This document shows, piece by piece, positions 29,550-38,636 of a stretch of 39,889 nucleotides of DNA (the first letter of the stretch is position 1; every line of letters begins with the position of its first letter). A program made the position numbers and the translations under genes. Source of the DNA: Halothermothrix sp. DTU029 (GTDB lineage Bacteria; Bacillota; Halanaerobiia; Halanaerobiales; DTU029); contig LFRS01000026.1 of assembly GCA_001512435.1 (NCBI GenBank), forward strand, positions 258 to 40,146, read 5' to 3'. The notes under the pieces were generated by a model. That model was not told the origin of the DNA and searched no databases. It was given only the letters and a program-made list of their open reading frames with translations.

Positions 29550-30440
29550 CTATTCCTGATAAAATACCCATCTGGAAGAAACTTTTATAGTAATACCCAG
29601 GATTATAAGAATCATCACAAAATACAAAACAGCCATTGCCATACTGACACCATATCCTGCTCCCATTATGGCTTCATCTCTCACTAACATCACCACTTCA
29701 TTAGTGGTTGTTAAGAAGGTATCAATAATTGTATAAACTGCATTTGTCAGGATAATTGGACTCATCATCGGGAAGGTTATCAACCAGAATGATTCCCAAC
29801 CTGTAGCTCCTTCCACATCTGCCGCCTCATAAATAGAAGGTGGGATAGACTGTAGTCCAGCCAGAAAGATTAAAATCTGAATTCCGGAAGCCCTGATAAT
29901 ATCAGGTATTCTGTCTACAGCCCCAAGAATAAACTCTATAAAACCCTCAGGCAGCTTGGTATTCATCAATAAATTCCTCAAGCCAACACCGGTAAAAATT
30001 AATTCTGCATTCCTGGCCCCATGGAGGAGCTGTGTAACCATATCATCGATATCCATCTGAATAATTATCCCTGCACTCAGGATAACCGGTAAAAAGAAGA
30101 TTGTTCTGGCCAGAAACCGGCCTTTAAACCTCTGATTTAAAACAAGGGCTGCAAAAAAACTAAAGGCTAAAACCAGGGGTACATTGGTTATGGTATCTAA
30201 AATAGTTTCCACAAATATTCTCAAAAAATCAGGATGAACATTTAAAATATAGCCGTAATTATCGAAACCTTTAAAGTTTAAAACAAAGCCCTCCCTGCTT
30301 ATTACCAGCTCATTAAAACTGAAAATAAAGGCCTGAATAAAAGGATAGAAAAAAAAGAGAGTAAAGCCCAGCAAAAAAGGCAGGGAAAATAAATAGCCAG
30401 CCAGTATCCTTCTTTGTTTAAAAGATAACCTCTTTTTCAT
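29550..30440 (-). CDS. Sugar ABC transporter permease (MalF-like)
   Basis: EAA-type loop SIYEAADVEGATGWESFWLITFPMMSPIIL; polytopic. Confidence 0.92.
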   Translation of the reverse strand: MKKRLSFKQRRILAGYLFSLPFLLGFTLFFFYPFIQAFIFSFNELVISREGFVLNFKGFDNYGYILNVHPDFLRIFVETILDTITNVPLVLAFSFFAALVLNQRFKGRFLARTIFFLPVILSAGIIIQMDIDDMVTQLLHGARNAELIFTGVGLRNLLMNTKLPEGFIEFILGAVDRIPDIIRASGIQILIFLAGLQSIPPSIYEAADVEGATGWESFWLITFPMMSPIILTNAVYTIIDTFLTTTNEVVMLVRDEAIMGAGYGVSMAMAVLYFVMILIILGITIKVSSRWVFYQE

Positions 30441-33163
30441 TGCAAATCCTCCTGTATAACTTTAAAATCTTCCCCCTTTACCTCTACCCCTTCTACCATT
30501 ACTGCCTCTTGATTATAATTAACTATAACAGCTTTACCATTTGCATAAACTGTTTTAAAGACATTATCTGCTAATTCCATATGGTCGATTATTCTCTGAT
30601 TATAGGTTTCTTTTAAAAGTTCATTTAAAGCCTGGTACAGTTCAGCTGCCTCTGGCAACCATTGCCGATAATTCAGGGCATACTCGTTCTCAAAGACTGT
30701 TCTTTTAACTGCTGATGATTCACTATAAATACCCCGGTAATAGGGGATAGCTCCTGTCTCCATAGATTTTAGTAGGGAGTATTGATTATATAACATATTC
30801 AGGGGCTGGCCAGAATAATCTATATAGCCATGTAAGACAATTGGTAAAAAAGGTATGCCTTTATCAATAATATTGGCTCCAGTACTGTAAAGAGGCGTTT
30901 TTACTACCTGGTCTACATAGGGTAAAGTATAGGCATTTCCTCCTTCTACCAGCAATTTCACTTCCTGTTCTTCTTTTAACTTCTTCAATACATTGACTAC
31001 ATTATTCAAGGACTGTTGCCGGTCAATATTCTTAGCAGGATTAGTTCTATAATCAGAGTTTAATTGTTGCCCCAGGTGTCTTAAAGAAAGGGCGCCTATA
31101 TTATATTTACTGTATTCTTTAAGAAAATTATCTACAAAAGATGAAAGAAACTTGCTGGATAATAGCAATCTTCCTCCCTTAAATTTTTCCTGTTTAGTAG
31201 CCAGATTATAATCAGGGATACTGGCTATCTTTCTATTTAAAAAACGGGCTGCATATCTCCTATTTAAAAAATCATTCCAGAGATTAGTTTTATATATATT
31301 ATAAAAACTCAAATCCGGATATACTTCTATACCTTTGGCCTCCAGAAAAGTTAAGAGGTCTTTAAAATCTTTTTCAGTACCGGCTGTTTTTTCCAGTCTT
31401 AGTTTCCTGGGTAAATAATGGTGTTCTCCACCGGCCAACCAGCCTGTTAAACGTAATTTTAGATCCTTAATCCCCTCTTTATCTAATTCTTCGATGATTT
31501 CTTTAACCTGCTGAAAATTTGTCACTGCTTTTGTCAGCCTTCTGGGTATACCCAGGACAGGCTTTGTCTCATGAATAGAAGTAAGCAGTTCCAGCATAAA
31601 GGGGATATTTTCCCTTTCTTCCAGGGGGCTTAATTTATATTTTCCTACCAGATACTCCTGATATCTATGGGCCATGCCAACATAATTGGCCTTTTCTCCA
31701 TTTAAGAAACTATATCTTATCTGGATATTTCCTTCAGGTAGGCGGGATTGAAAGAGGCTCATCTTTGTTTCTTCCCATTCATAGCCAAAGACAAGTTCTG
31801 TTCTTTGCATGGTAATAAAACTGGCCTGGACTGTATTATAGGAAGAGGTTCGCCCGGCTATATCTGCTTTAATATTAGCAAAGGCATCTCCCTCCTCTAT
31901 AATGGCCAGAAAGGCTTTATCTCCATTTTTTAAGCCATAAACCGGAATATGTAATTGTTCAGTTATTTCAGGAATTCTCTCTCTCGGCTGCAGGGCATAA
32001 TCCAGCCCATAAAGGTTTTTCCCATAGGGTTTTGCATCCAGGCGGCCATTATTTAAATAAATCAGGGCACCAGACCCATCAGGAACAAAGATATATCCTT
32101 CGGCATCACTTCCTGCAGCACCAAAGTAGGGTAATATATCCAGTGAATAAAGGGGATAAGTCTCCATAGAACTCTTACCTGCTACCAGGACTTTTTCAGG
32201 ATAGGTAACCTTATCTAAGGGCACCCTGACCAGAAAATCCTTCCCATCCAGCAAATAGTCGATAGTAACATGAAAAACACGTTGATTAGGTACTGGAGGC
32301 TCCAGATTGAGTTCTTGATAATCTTTTGCCAGCTCCTCGGGACTATAACCACTATTCTGGAAAGCCAGGAAAATATTATCCCGGTCCCAGGCCCGGATAG
32401 TCCTCTTCTGTACATAGACCTGCTTATCTTTTAGATAATTTAAATCTTCTGCCTTGAGGTCAGCTATACTGGCCAGATCATTTCTGTTGTTAACATAAAT
32501 ACCCAAAAAGTGCAGGACCAACCTTTCAAAATCCCTTTCCCTCATCTCCTCTAAAGGAGTGGTAAAGGCATAGTTCCCTAAGACTCCATCTTCATCAAAG
32601 TTGTAGATATCAAGTTTCCTCCCCTCTGGGCCCAGGGGCTCCAGACCAAAGAGGTGATATTGGGAGAGCAAAAACTCCTGTTCCTCAACAGGCAAATTCT
32701 TCAAGACCTTCTCTTCCATACTTTTTTGTTCAATAATTAGAGGAATTAAGTCTTCTTTTTTCCACTCCTGGCCAACTACATAATCAATACTGACTCCATT
32801 TTCTATTAAATTAATCTCATATTGGTTAAAAAGGATACTATCGGAGTAATTATTCATAAACATTTGTCTATTACCAGGTAGATAATATGATAGGGAAAAC
32901 TGGGCATTTAAGACATCTTTATCTGAACCCCTGGCCACCTTCTCTTCCTTATCCCGTCCAGGAGGATTGGAATACCAGATAATCCCACTATCTTTTTCCT
33001 GAACAGCCACTTCTGTTGTGTCATAATTAAGATAAAGGATTAAATGTTCATTTTCTGCCACCAGACTATAGGCATCTAAGTCAGCTGCCCTTAGGTCTAC
33101 TGCAAAAAGGCCAGAAATTATATAGAAAGCAAGTAATATGGCCCAGAATCCTTTTCTTCTCAT
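30437..33163 (-). CDS. DUF5696-like secreted/periplasmic protein, putative glycoside-hydrolase fold
   Basis: Signal peptide MRRKGFWAILLAFYIISGLFAVDLRA; N-terminal beta-rich region, C-terminal barrel-like half (LRLTGWLAGGEHHYLPRKLRLEKTAGTEKDFKDLLTFLEAKGIEVYPDLSFYNIY...). Start refined from 33229 (which overlaps the upstream gene) to ATG 33163. Confidence 0.75.
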   Translation of the reverse strand: MRRKGFWAILLAFYIISGLFAVDLRAADLDAYSLVAENEHLILYLNYDTTEVAVQEKDSGIIWYSNPPGRDKEEKVARGSDKDVLNAQFSLSYYLPGNRQMFMNNYSDSILFNQYEINLIENGVSIDYVVGQEWKKEDLIPLIIEQKSMEEKVLKNLPVEEQEFLLSQYHLFGLEPLGPEGRKLDIYNFDEDGVLGNYAFTTPLEEMRERDFERLVLHFLGIYVNNRNDLASIADLKAEDLNYLKDKQVYVQKRTIRAWDRDNIFLAFQNSGYSPEELAKDYQELNLEPPVPNQRVFHVTIDYLLDGKDFLVRVPLDKVTYPEKVLVAGKSSMETYPLYSLDILPYFGAAGSDAEGYIFVPDGSGALIYLNNGRLDAKPYGKNLYGLDYALQPRERIPEITEQLHIPVYGLKNGDKAFLAIIEEGDAFANIKADIAGRTSSYNTVQASFITMQRTELVFGYEWEETKMSLFQSRLPEGNIQIRYSFLNGEKANYVGMAHRYQEYLVGKYKLSPLEERENIPFMLELLTSIHETKPVLGIPRRLTKAVTNFQQVKEIIEELDKEGIKDLKLRLTGWLAGGEHHYLPRKLRLEKTAGTEKDFKDLLTFLEAKGIEVYPDLSFYNIYKTNLWNDFLNRRYAARFLNRKIASIPDYNLATKQEKFKGGRLLLSSKFLSSFVDNFLKEYSKYNIGALSLRHLGQQLNSDYRTNPAKNIDRQQSLNNVVNVLKKLKEEQEVKLLVEGGNAYTLPYVDQVVKTPLYSTGANIIDKGIPFLPIVLHGYIDYSGQPLNMLYNQYSLLKSMETGAIPYYRGIYSESSAVKRTVFENEYALNYRQWLPEAAELYQALNELLKETYNQRIIDHMELADNVFKTVYANGKAVIVNYNQEAVMVEGVEVKGEDFKVIQEDLQ

Positions 33164-33188
33164 ATACCACCATCCACCTTCCTCCTGT

Positions 33189-35414
33189 TTATAATCGCAG
33201 GAAAATTTCATTATATATTTCAGAAACAAACCGCATTACATGTTCTCCCAGATTGAAAAATAAGACCCCGATAAACATAGTGAAGGCGATTCCGAAAATA
33301 ACCAGAATAGTGACCAGAATATTCTTGCTACTATCATACTGATGAATAGTCATGGTCCCAAAAAAGAGTAAGAACAATGACCAGAGTAGGGAAATTACTA
33401 TAAATGAACCTATTAATACCCCTTCCTCTTCAAGGAGGAAATTACTGATGATTGTTACCGGTATATTGATAATAATAACCGGGGTAAAGGCATAGGCAGT
33501 AGCTATATAGATATCACTAAAGGTCCCTTTTCCCTCCATTAAGGTTGTTAAGGACCAATTGACTATGACCCAGAGCATAAAGGGGATCAAGACACTGCTA
33601 AATTCAAATAATATGTTCAGATTGGCCAGATCATTAGTGTTAAAAATAAAGCCCATATACTGTCTCTGGAATACATAAGTAAGTGAAAGGAAAATTAAGA
33701 GGACTGTGGCTGCAGGGAGATTCCCCCTTTTTTCATGTTTTAAATCCCAGAAGCCATCAAAGGGATGAAAAATTACATATCTGGCAAAGGATAATCCATC
33801 AATTGTCTTCACCAGATATAAATATAATATTCCCAGTTTTCCTTTTATAAAACTGGCCAGTGTCCATTGCTCAGCTTTGATATAATTCATGGCCGCAAGC
33901 TCCGAACTGGCAATACCCTTCAGGACCAGAGGTCTTAGCCCCTCTCCTATTTTTCTATAAATTTTTTTCCTAATAGATAGGAGCAAAATTAACAATACTG
34001 CAACAAAAATATAGGTATTTATATTGGCTTCAATTACCTCTTTACGATAGAGTTCAAAGGCCTTGGAGTAATTACTTCTATCCTGGCCAAGTTTGAAATT
34101 TACCATAGCCTCCAGAAAATTATCTGCCTGCAAATGGGCTTTACCAATCCCGGTGTAGGCAAGGTCATAATTGGCATTAATATCTTTTAACTGACTCCAT
34201 ACCTGGGCAGATTCCCGATATAAGCCCCGGTTATAAAGGTCGAGGGCGGTATGAATTAACTTCTGATAATAAGTTGGAGTAAAAACAGTAATACTATTCA
34301 ATTGCTCATCCAGAACCAATATATAATCATCTAAAACGGTTAAGGCCACAGGTGAAAGAAAATTACCCCTGTTATTTCCCTTTTCCCCAAAGACATATAA
34401 GAGGTCACCATAGTAGTCATATGTAAATACCCTTCCTCTTTCCTTATCGAGGACACTATATATTCCATTTTCCCTTGACCAGATGTCCACAAAACTTGAA
34501 CCTGGCAAAATATACTCTCCCTGGGCATTTCGCAGGGATGAACCGTGATCACCAATAGGAGGGGTAAAACCTTCTCTCTTCAGGACATCAGCACCAGCAG
34601 GGTTTAGTCTCCTGACAGCTTCTTCCTGCCGGATCTGGCCTGAAGCTACTGTAGTATAGATAAAACCTTTCTCATCAACATGAAGATTACTATACTCGGT
34701 AGGAAGAATCAGGGATAACCTTTCCTGCCTGGCCCTGGAAGAAAATCTTCTCCAGAGATAATCAATAATATTGGGATTAACCCTCGGTGCCCCAATAAAA
34801 CCTCTAAATTTTCCATCCAGATCAAATTCCATAATTCCTTCATAGACTTTATCAGCGATTACATAAGTTCTCCCCACATTATCAACTGATATTTTTATCG
34901 GAAAATAATTGAAATTCTGATTAAATAAATCCTCATTTCCCGGGACCGGTGAACTAATTATACGAAGCAGTTCACCGGAACTATCCAATACCACGATACG
35001 GTTATTATTGCGATCTGCTATATAGAGGACTCCCTCTTCACTAACATGAATCCCATATGGCTGATTAAAGGTATCTTCCTGGCCATTGTTATTAAATGAA
35101 GAGATAACCTTAACCAGATTCCAATCTTTATCTATAACTACAATGCGGTTATTACCAGTATCCGCTACATAGACCAGGGAATTATTCCAGGCAAAAATAT
35201 CCTGGGGTTTTCTAAAATTATCTATTTCCAGTTCCTTGCCACCTATTACCTTTAATGGTTGATAGGCCTGTGGTGCTGCTACCGGTTCAGACCAGAAGTC
35301 ATAGGTATAACTATGGTAGGGAACTGAATAGGTAGAATGACCTGCCCCAACCAGGCAGGAAGATATCAGCAGGAGAACAATAATTAAGGCTAGAAGCCGC
35401 CCTGTCCTTAGCAA
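33189..35414 (-). CDS. NHL-repeat + TPR + YIP1-like multi-domain membrane protein
   Basis: ISSC lipobox-like site; repeated VYVADTGNNRIVVID / LYIADRNNNRIVVLD blades; TPR-like LYNRGLYRESAQVW...AYTGIGKAHLQADNFLEAMVNFKLG; C-terminal multi-TM YIP1-like region (FHPFDGFWDLKHEKRG...). TTG start with GGAGGGG upstream. Confidence 0.82.
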   Translation of the reverse strand: MLRTGRLLALIIVLLLISSCLVGAGHSTYSVPYHSYTYDFWSEPVAAPQAYQPLKVIGGKELEIDNFRKPQDIFAWNNSLVYVADTGNNRIVVIDKDWNLVKVISSFNNNGQEDTFNQPYGIHVSEEGVLYIADRNNNRIVVLDSSGELLRIISSPVPGNEDLFNQNFNYFPIKISVDNVGRTYVIADKVYEGIMEFDLDGKFRGFIGAPRVNPNIIDYLWRRFSSRARQERLSLILPTEYSNLHVDEKGFIYTTVASGQIRQEEAVRRLNPAGADVLKREGFTPPIGDHGSSLRNAQGEYILPGSSFVDIWSRENGIYSVLDKERGRVFTYDYYGDLLYVFGEKGNNRGNFLSPVALTVLDDYILVLDEQLNSITVFTPTYYQKLIHTALDLYNRGLYRESAQVWSQLKDINANYDLAYTGIGKAHLQADNFLEAMVNFKLGQDRSNYSKAFELYRKEVIEANINTYIFVAVLLILLLSIRKKIYRKIGEGLRPLVLKGIASSELAAMNYIKAEQWTLASFIKGKLGILYLYLVKTIDGLSFARYVIFHPFDGFWDLKHEKRGNLPAATVLLIFLSLTYVFQRQYMGFIFNTNDLANLNILFEFSSVLIPFMLWVIVNWSLTTLMEGKGTFSDIYIATAYAFTPVIIINIPVTIISNFLLEEEGVLIGSFIVISLLWSLFLLFFGTMTIHQYDSSKNILVTILVIFGIAFTMFIGVLFFNLGEHVMRFVSEIYNEIFLRL

Positions 35415-35444
35415 AAGCCTCCCCTCCTTTGCCAGATTATCTTA

Positions 35445-35473
35445 ATATTAAAAGCAAATATATCATCTTTCAA
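35445..35473 (-). promoter_or_regulatory. Candidate sigma-A promoter for the NHL/DUF5696/transporter operon
   Basis: Minus strand TTGAAA (35473-35468) - 17 nt - TAATAT (35450-35445), upstream of TTG 35414. Confidence 0.5.
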
Positions 35474-35572
35474 AGAGCCTTTTTCTCAATTAATTAAATA
35501 TTCACTTAATTATAAATACAACGAAGGAAATAAAATTCCTTCTTTTGCTATAAAATATTGAGAGCTTTACTC

Positions 35573-36931
35573 TCAGGCATAAAGGGCCTCCCCCTTTGTC
35601 TCGATGACTTTTTTGTACCAGTAAGCAGAATCCTTAATAATCCTCTCCCCTGTTTCAAAATCTACATAGATTAAACCAAAGCGCTCCAGATAGCCCTGGG
35701 CCCATTCAAAATTGTCCATCAAGGACCAGTGGAAATAACCCTGAATATCAACACCATCTTCTCCAGCCTTTTGCAATTCCCTTAAATACCTGTTAGTAAA
35801 ATCTATTCTCTGGGGATCATGTACCTTACCATCCACTGCCACCCAATCTACATTGGACATACCGTTCTCTGTTATTATGACAGGTTTTTTGTACCTTTCA
35901 TAATAAAATCTTGGTCCCCAGTAGAGGGCTTCAGGAGTAATAGGCCAGTAATAAGCATTTCTTGCATAACCTACTTTTCTCTCTGCAGGCACAGCCTGAC
36001 CTTTATCATCCAACTTTACACAAACACCCTGATAGATATTTACACCAAAGAAATCAATTGGTTCTGAAATAATTTTAAAATCATCGGTTTTAATTTCTGG
36101 CAGATATTCCTCAAATATCTTTAAACCCTCTTCTGGATATCTACCCAGAATTACAGGATCCATCCACCAGTTTATAGCCCAGAGCCCTTTATCTTCCACA
36201 GAAAAACTTGCTCTTCTGGCAACCTGAATATTCTCTTCACTCTTTGTTGCAGGAAAAACAGGAGAATCTGAAGGAGCCAAACCAATACGGCAATCCTGTA
36301 CAGAGGTCTCTCTAATTACCCGGGCCCCTTTTCCATGAGCCAGGAGTACATTATGGCTTATCTGTAATAAATCTTCCATACCCAATTTTAAACCTGGAGC
36401 ATGAACTCCATCCTTATGGCCCAGATTTACAAAAACCTGAGGTTCATTAATAGTTATCCAGTTCTTAACCCGGTCTGACAGCTTCTGGACAACAACTTCT
36501 GTGTATTCGGCAAACCAATCTGGACTATCTGGATTCAGCCAACCACCTTTTTTGTATAATTCATAGGGATAATCCCAATGAAAAAGGGTAATATATGGCT
36601 CAATACCATTTTCCAGTAGTTCATCTATTAATTTATCATAAAAATCCAGGCCTTTCTGATTTACTTTGCCTGTGCCATTAGCTAAAATCCTTGGCCAGGA
36701 TAGAGATAGACGATAAGCCTGAAGGCCAAGCTCCTTCATCAGTTGAACATCTTCCTTATACCTGTGATAGTGGTTACAGGCAATATCCCCGTTGTCTCCA
36801 TTTTCAATAGCTCCTTTTTGGCGGGTAAAAATATCCCAGACTGATAATCCTTTTCCATCTTCATAGGCGGCACCTTCGATTTGGTATGAAGCTGCTGCTG
36901 CACCCCAGACAAAGTTTTCCGGAAATTTCAT
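35573..36931 (-). CDS. Glycoside hydrolase family 1 beta-glucosidase
   Basis: FPENFVWGAAAASYQIEGA, acid/base TINEP, nucleophile ITENG; no signal peptide (cytoplasmic). ATG 36931 with AAAGGAGGG upstream; track start 36961. Confidence 0.95.
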   Translation of the reverse strand: MKFPENFVWGAAAASYQIEGAAYEDGKGLSVWDIFTRQKGAIENGDNGDIACNHYHRYKEDVQLMKELGLQAYRLSLSWPRILANGTGKVNQKGLDFYDKLIDELLENGIEPYITLFHWDYPYELYKKGGWLNPDSPDWFAEYTEVVVQKLSDRVKNWITINEPQVFVNLGHKDGVHAPGLKLGMEDLLQISHNVLLAHGKGARVIRETSVQDCRIGLAPSDSPVFPATKSEENIQVARRASFSVEDKGLWAINWWMDPVILGRYPEEGLKIFEEYLPEIKTDDFKIISEPIDFFGVNIYQGVCVKLDDKGQAVPAERKVGYARNAYYWPITPEALYWGPRFYYERYKKPVIITENGMSNVDWVAVDGKVHDPQRIDFTNRYLRELQKAGEDGVDIQGYFHWSLMDNFEWAQGYLERFGLIYVDFETGERIIKDSAYWYKKVIETKGEALYA

Positions 36932-36989
36932 GAGAAGCCCTCCTTTATTATGTTTATTCATTTGTATCTTGTTATATTTTAGTAATGAT

Positions 36990-37619
36990 TTACCATTCCA
37001 CTCCCTTTATAATTAATTTTGCCATCATTTCCTCTTTCAACACTTCCAGAGTATGGCCAGGAGTTAAACAATACACCTTTCCTTGTCCATATTGATGAGC
37101 CCAGCCAGCTATAGCATTGCCGTATTCCTCACTTTCTGCTTGCAAAAAGACTGTAGTATCTTCTAGATCTACATCAACAATATATAGTTCATCAACAATC
37201 TTAAATTCTTCTATTTCCTCTACAGGAAACAAATCATTCTTCACAGGACTGACTAAAATTTCTGGATGTTCTTCCGGGTGTTCAAGAAAATGGCCCTTGA
37301 CAACTTGCCGTAAAATTCCCTCTGTCGAAAAATCAGCCAATCCACAATGTAATACCAGTAATTTGCCACCACTGGAAACATAATTATCGATAAACTCTTC
37401 TTCTTCAGTGGTGATCCAGATTTCATCATTTGGGTTTAATTTCCCAGAGCAAGCCAGGATAAAAACATCATATTCCTCCAGTTCCTGCCAGGGAATCTCC
37501 CGGTAATTATCTTTAATATCTAAGGAATACTTATCTCTCAAAATACCTTCTAGCCCTTCCCTTAAATAGTCTGCCCCATGGTAAAAATCACCTGCTAAAG
37601 CCAGTATTTTCTGCATCAT
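36990..37619 (-). CDS. ThuA-like (trehalose utilisation family) protein
   Basis: Class I glutamine-amidotransferase-like fold pattern (FVDNYVSSGGKLLVLHCGLADF..., YGQGKVYCLTPGHT). Confidence 0.8.
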   Translation of the reverse strand: MMQKILALAGDFYHGADYLREGLEGILRDKYSLDIKDNYREIPWQELEEYDVFILACSGKLNPNDEIWITTEEEEFIDNYVSSGGKLLVLHCGLADFSTEGILRQVVKGHFLEHPEEHPEILVSPVKNDLFPVEEIEEFKIVDELYIVDVDLEDTTVFLQAESEEYGNAIAGWAHQYGQGKVYCLTPGHTLEVLKEEMMAKLIIKGVEW

Positions 37620-37655
37620 CTTTTCTTCCTTTCTAAAATTATCTTATGTAAAAAT

Positions 37656-37682
37656 AGAGGTACCAGAAAATATAGTACCTCT
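37656..37682 (-). terminator. Probable intrinsic terminator after rnfB
   Basis: Minus strand AGAGGTAC / GTACCTCT 8-bp stem followed by ATTTTTACAT. Confidence 0.7.
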
Positions 37683-37722
37683 CTAATGATATTTCAATAA
37701 TAAGTCTTTTTGCCTTCATCCT

Positions 37723-38541
37723 TTAAACTGCTTCAATTACTTCAGCATAAAACTCTATGGTTTTTGTAGGGCACTTTTCTGCACATAAACCACAATTGGT
37801 ACATTTCCCATAATCCATAATAGCCAGATTATTTTCCATCCTTATAGCATTATCAGGACAGACCTTAGCACAGATCCCACAACCTATACAGCCTACTGAG
37901 CAGATCTGGCGCACAACCTTCCCATGATCATGGGAAGAACACCTGATATAGGTTCTCATACTGATTGGAGCCAGTGTTATTATACTCCTGGGACAGGCCC
38001 TGACACATTCCCCACATCCTGTACATTTATCAGGGTCTATTTCCGGTAAACCATTATCATTCATTATAATAGCATCAAAAGGACAGACAACAGCACAATC
38101 ACCTAAGCCCAGACAGCCATACTGACAGGCTTTAGTCCCTCCAGGAACCATATTGGCTGCCTTACAGGTCTGTATGCCCTGGTATTCAGCCCTGGCAAGG
38201 GTTTCCTTTAAACCACCTTTACATAATACCTGGGCTATTTCTCTCTCTCCTACAGTAGCAGTAGTCCCCATTATTTCCGCTATGGCCTGAGCTGTTGCAC
38301 TGCCTCCAACAGGACAACCTTCTACCGGTGCCTCTCCAGAGACAATTGCTTCAGCCAGGGCAGCACATCCTACATAACCACAGGCACCACAATTTACCCC
38401 CGGGAGTGCTTCTTCCACCTGGCTGACACGTTCATCGACCTCTACTTTAAAAGCTTTAGCAGCAAAGCTTAGTCCTACAGCCAGGAGTGCTCCCAGCCCC
38501 CCCATACTGATCAGAGAGGCTATATATATATTATTCATCAT
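37723..38541 (-). CDS. rnfB: Electron transport complex subunit RnfB (multi-Fe-S ferredoxin-like)
   Basis: VNCGACGYVGCAALAEAI... plus several CxxCxxCxxxCP clusters; start refined to ATG 38541 (or 38538) after GGAGGTGAA. Confidence 0.94.
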   Translation of the reverse strand: MMNNIYIASLISMGGLGALLAVGLSFAAKAFKVEVDERVSQVEEALPGVNCGACGYVGCAALAEAIVSGEAPVEGCPVGGSATAQAIAEIMGTTATVGEREIAQVLCKGGLKETLARAEYQGIQTCKAANMVPGGTKACQYGCLGLGDCAVVCPFDAIIMNDNGLPEIDPDKCTGCGECVRACPRSIITLAPISMRTYIRCSSHDHGKVVRQICSVGCIGCGICAKVCPDNAIRMENNLAIMDYGKCTNCGLCAEKCPTKTIEFYAEVIEAV

Positions 38542-38636
38542 TTCACCTCCAGGATTACTTAGAAAAAGTTGGTTTCTATCTATCCACATCCATAGATACG
38601 ATATTTACTATAAGTTCTATATAATTCCAGATAAAT

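Noticed and set aside
32215-34555. Minus-strand short ORFs 32215-32415 and 34340-34555
   Set aside because: Alternative frames inside the DUF5696-like and NHL-YIP1 genes.
35523-35575. Two short hairpins (GAAGGAA/TTCCTTC at 35523-35542 and TGAGAG/CTCTCA at 35559-35575) after the GH1 gene
   Set aside because: May contribute to termination, but stems are only 6-7 bp with weak U-tracts; not called as a confident terminator.
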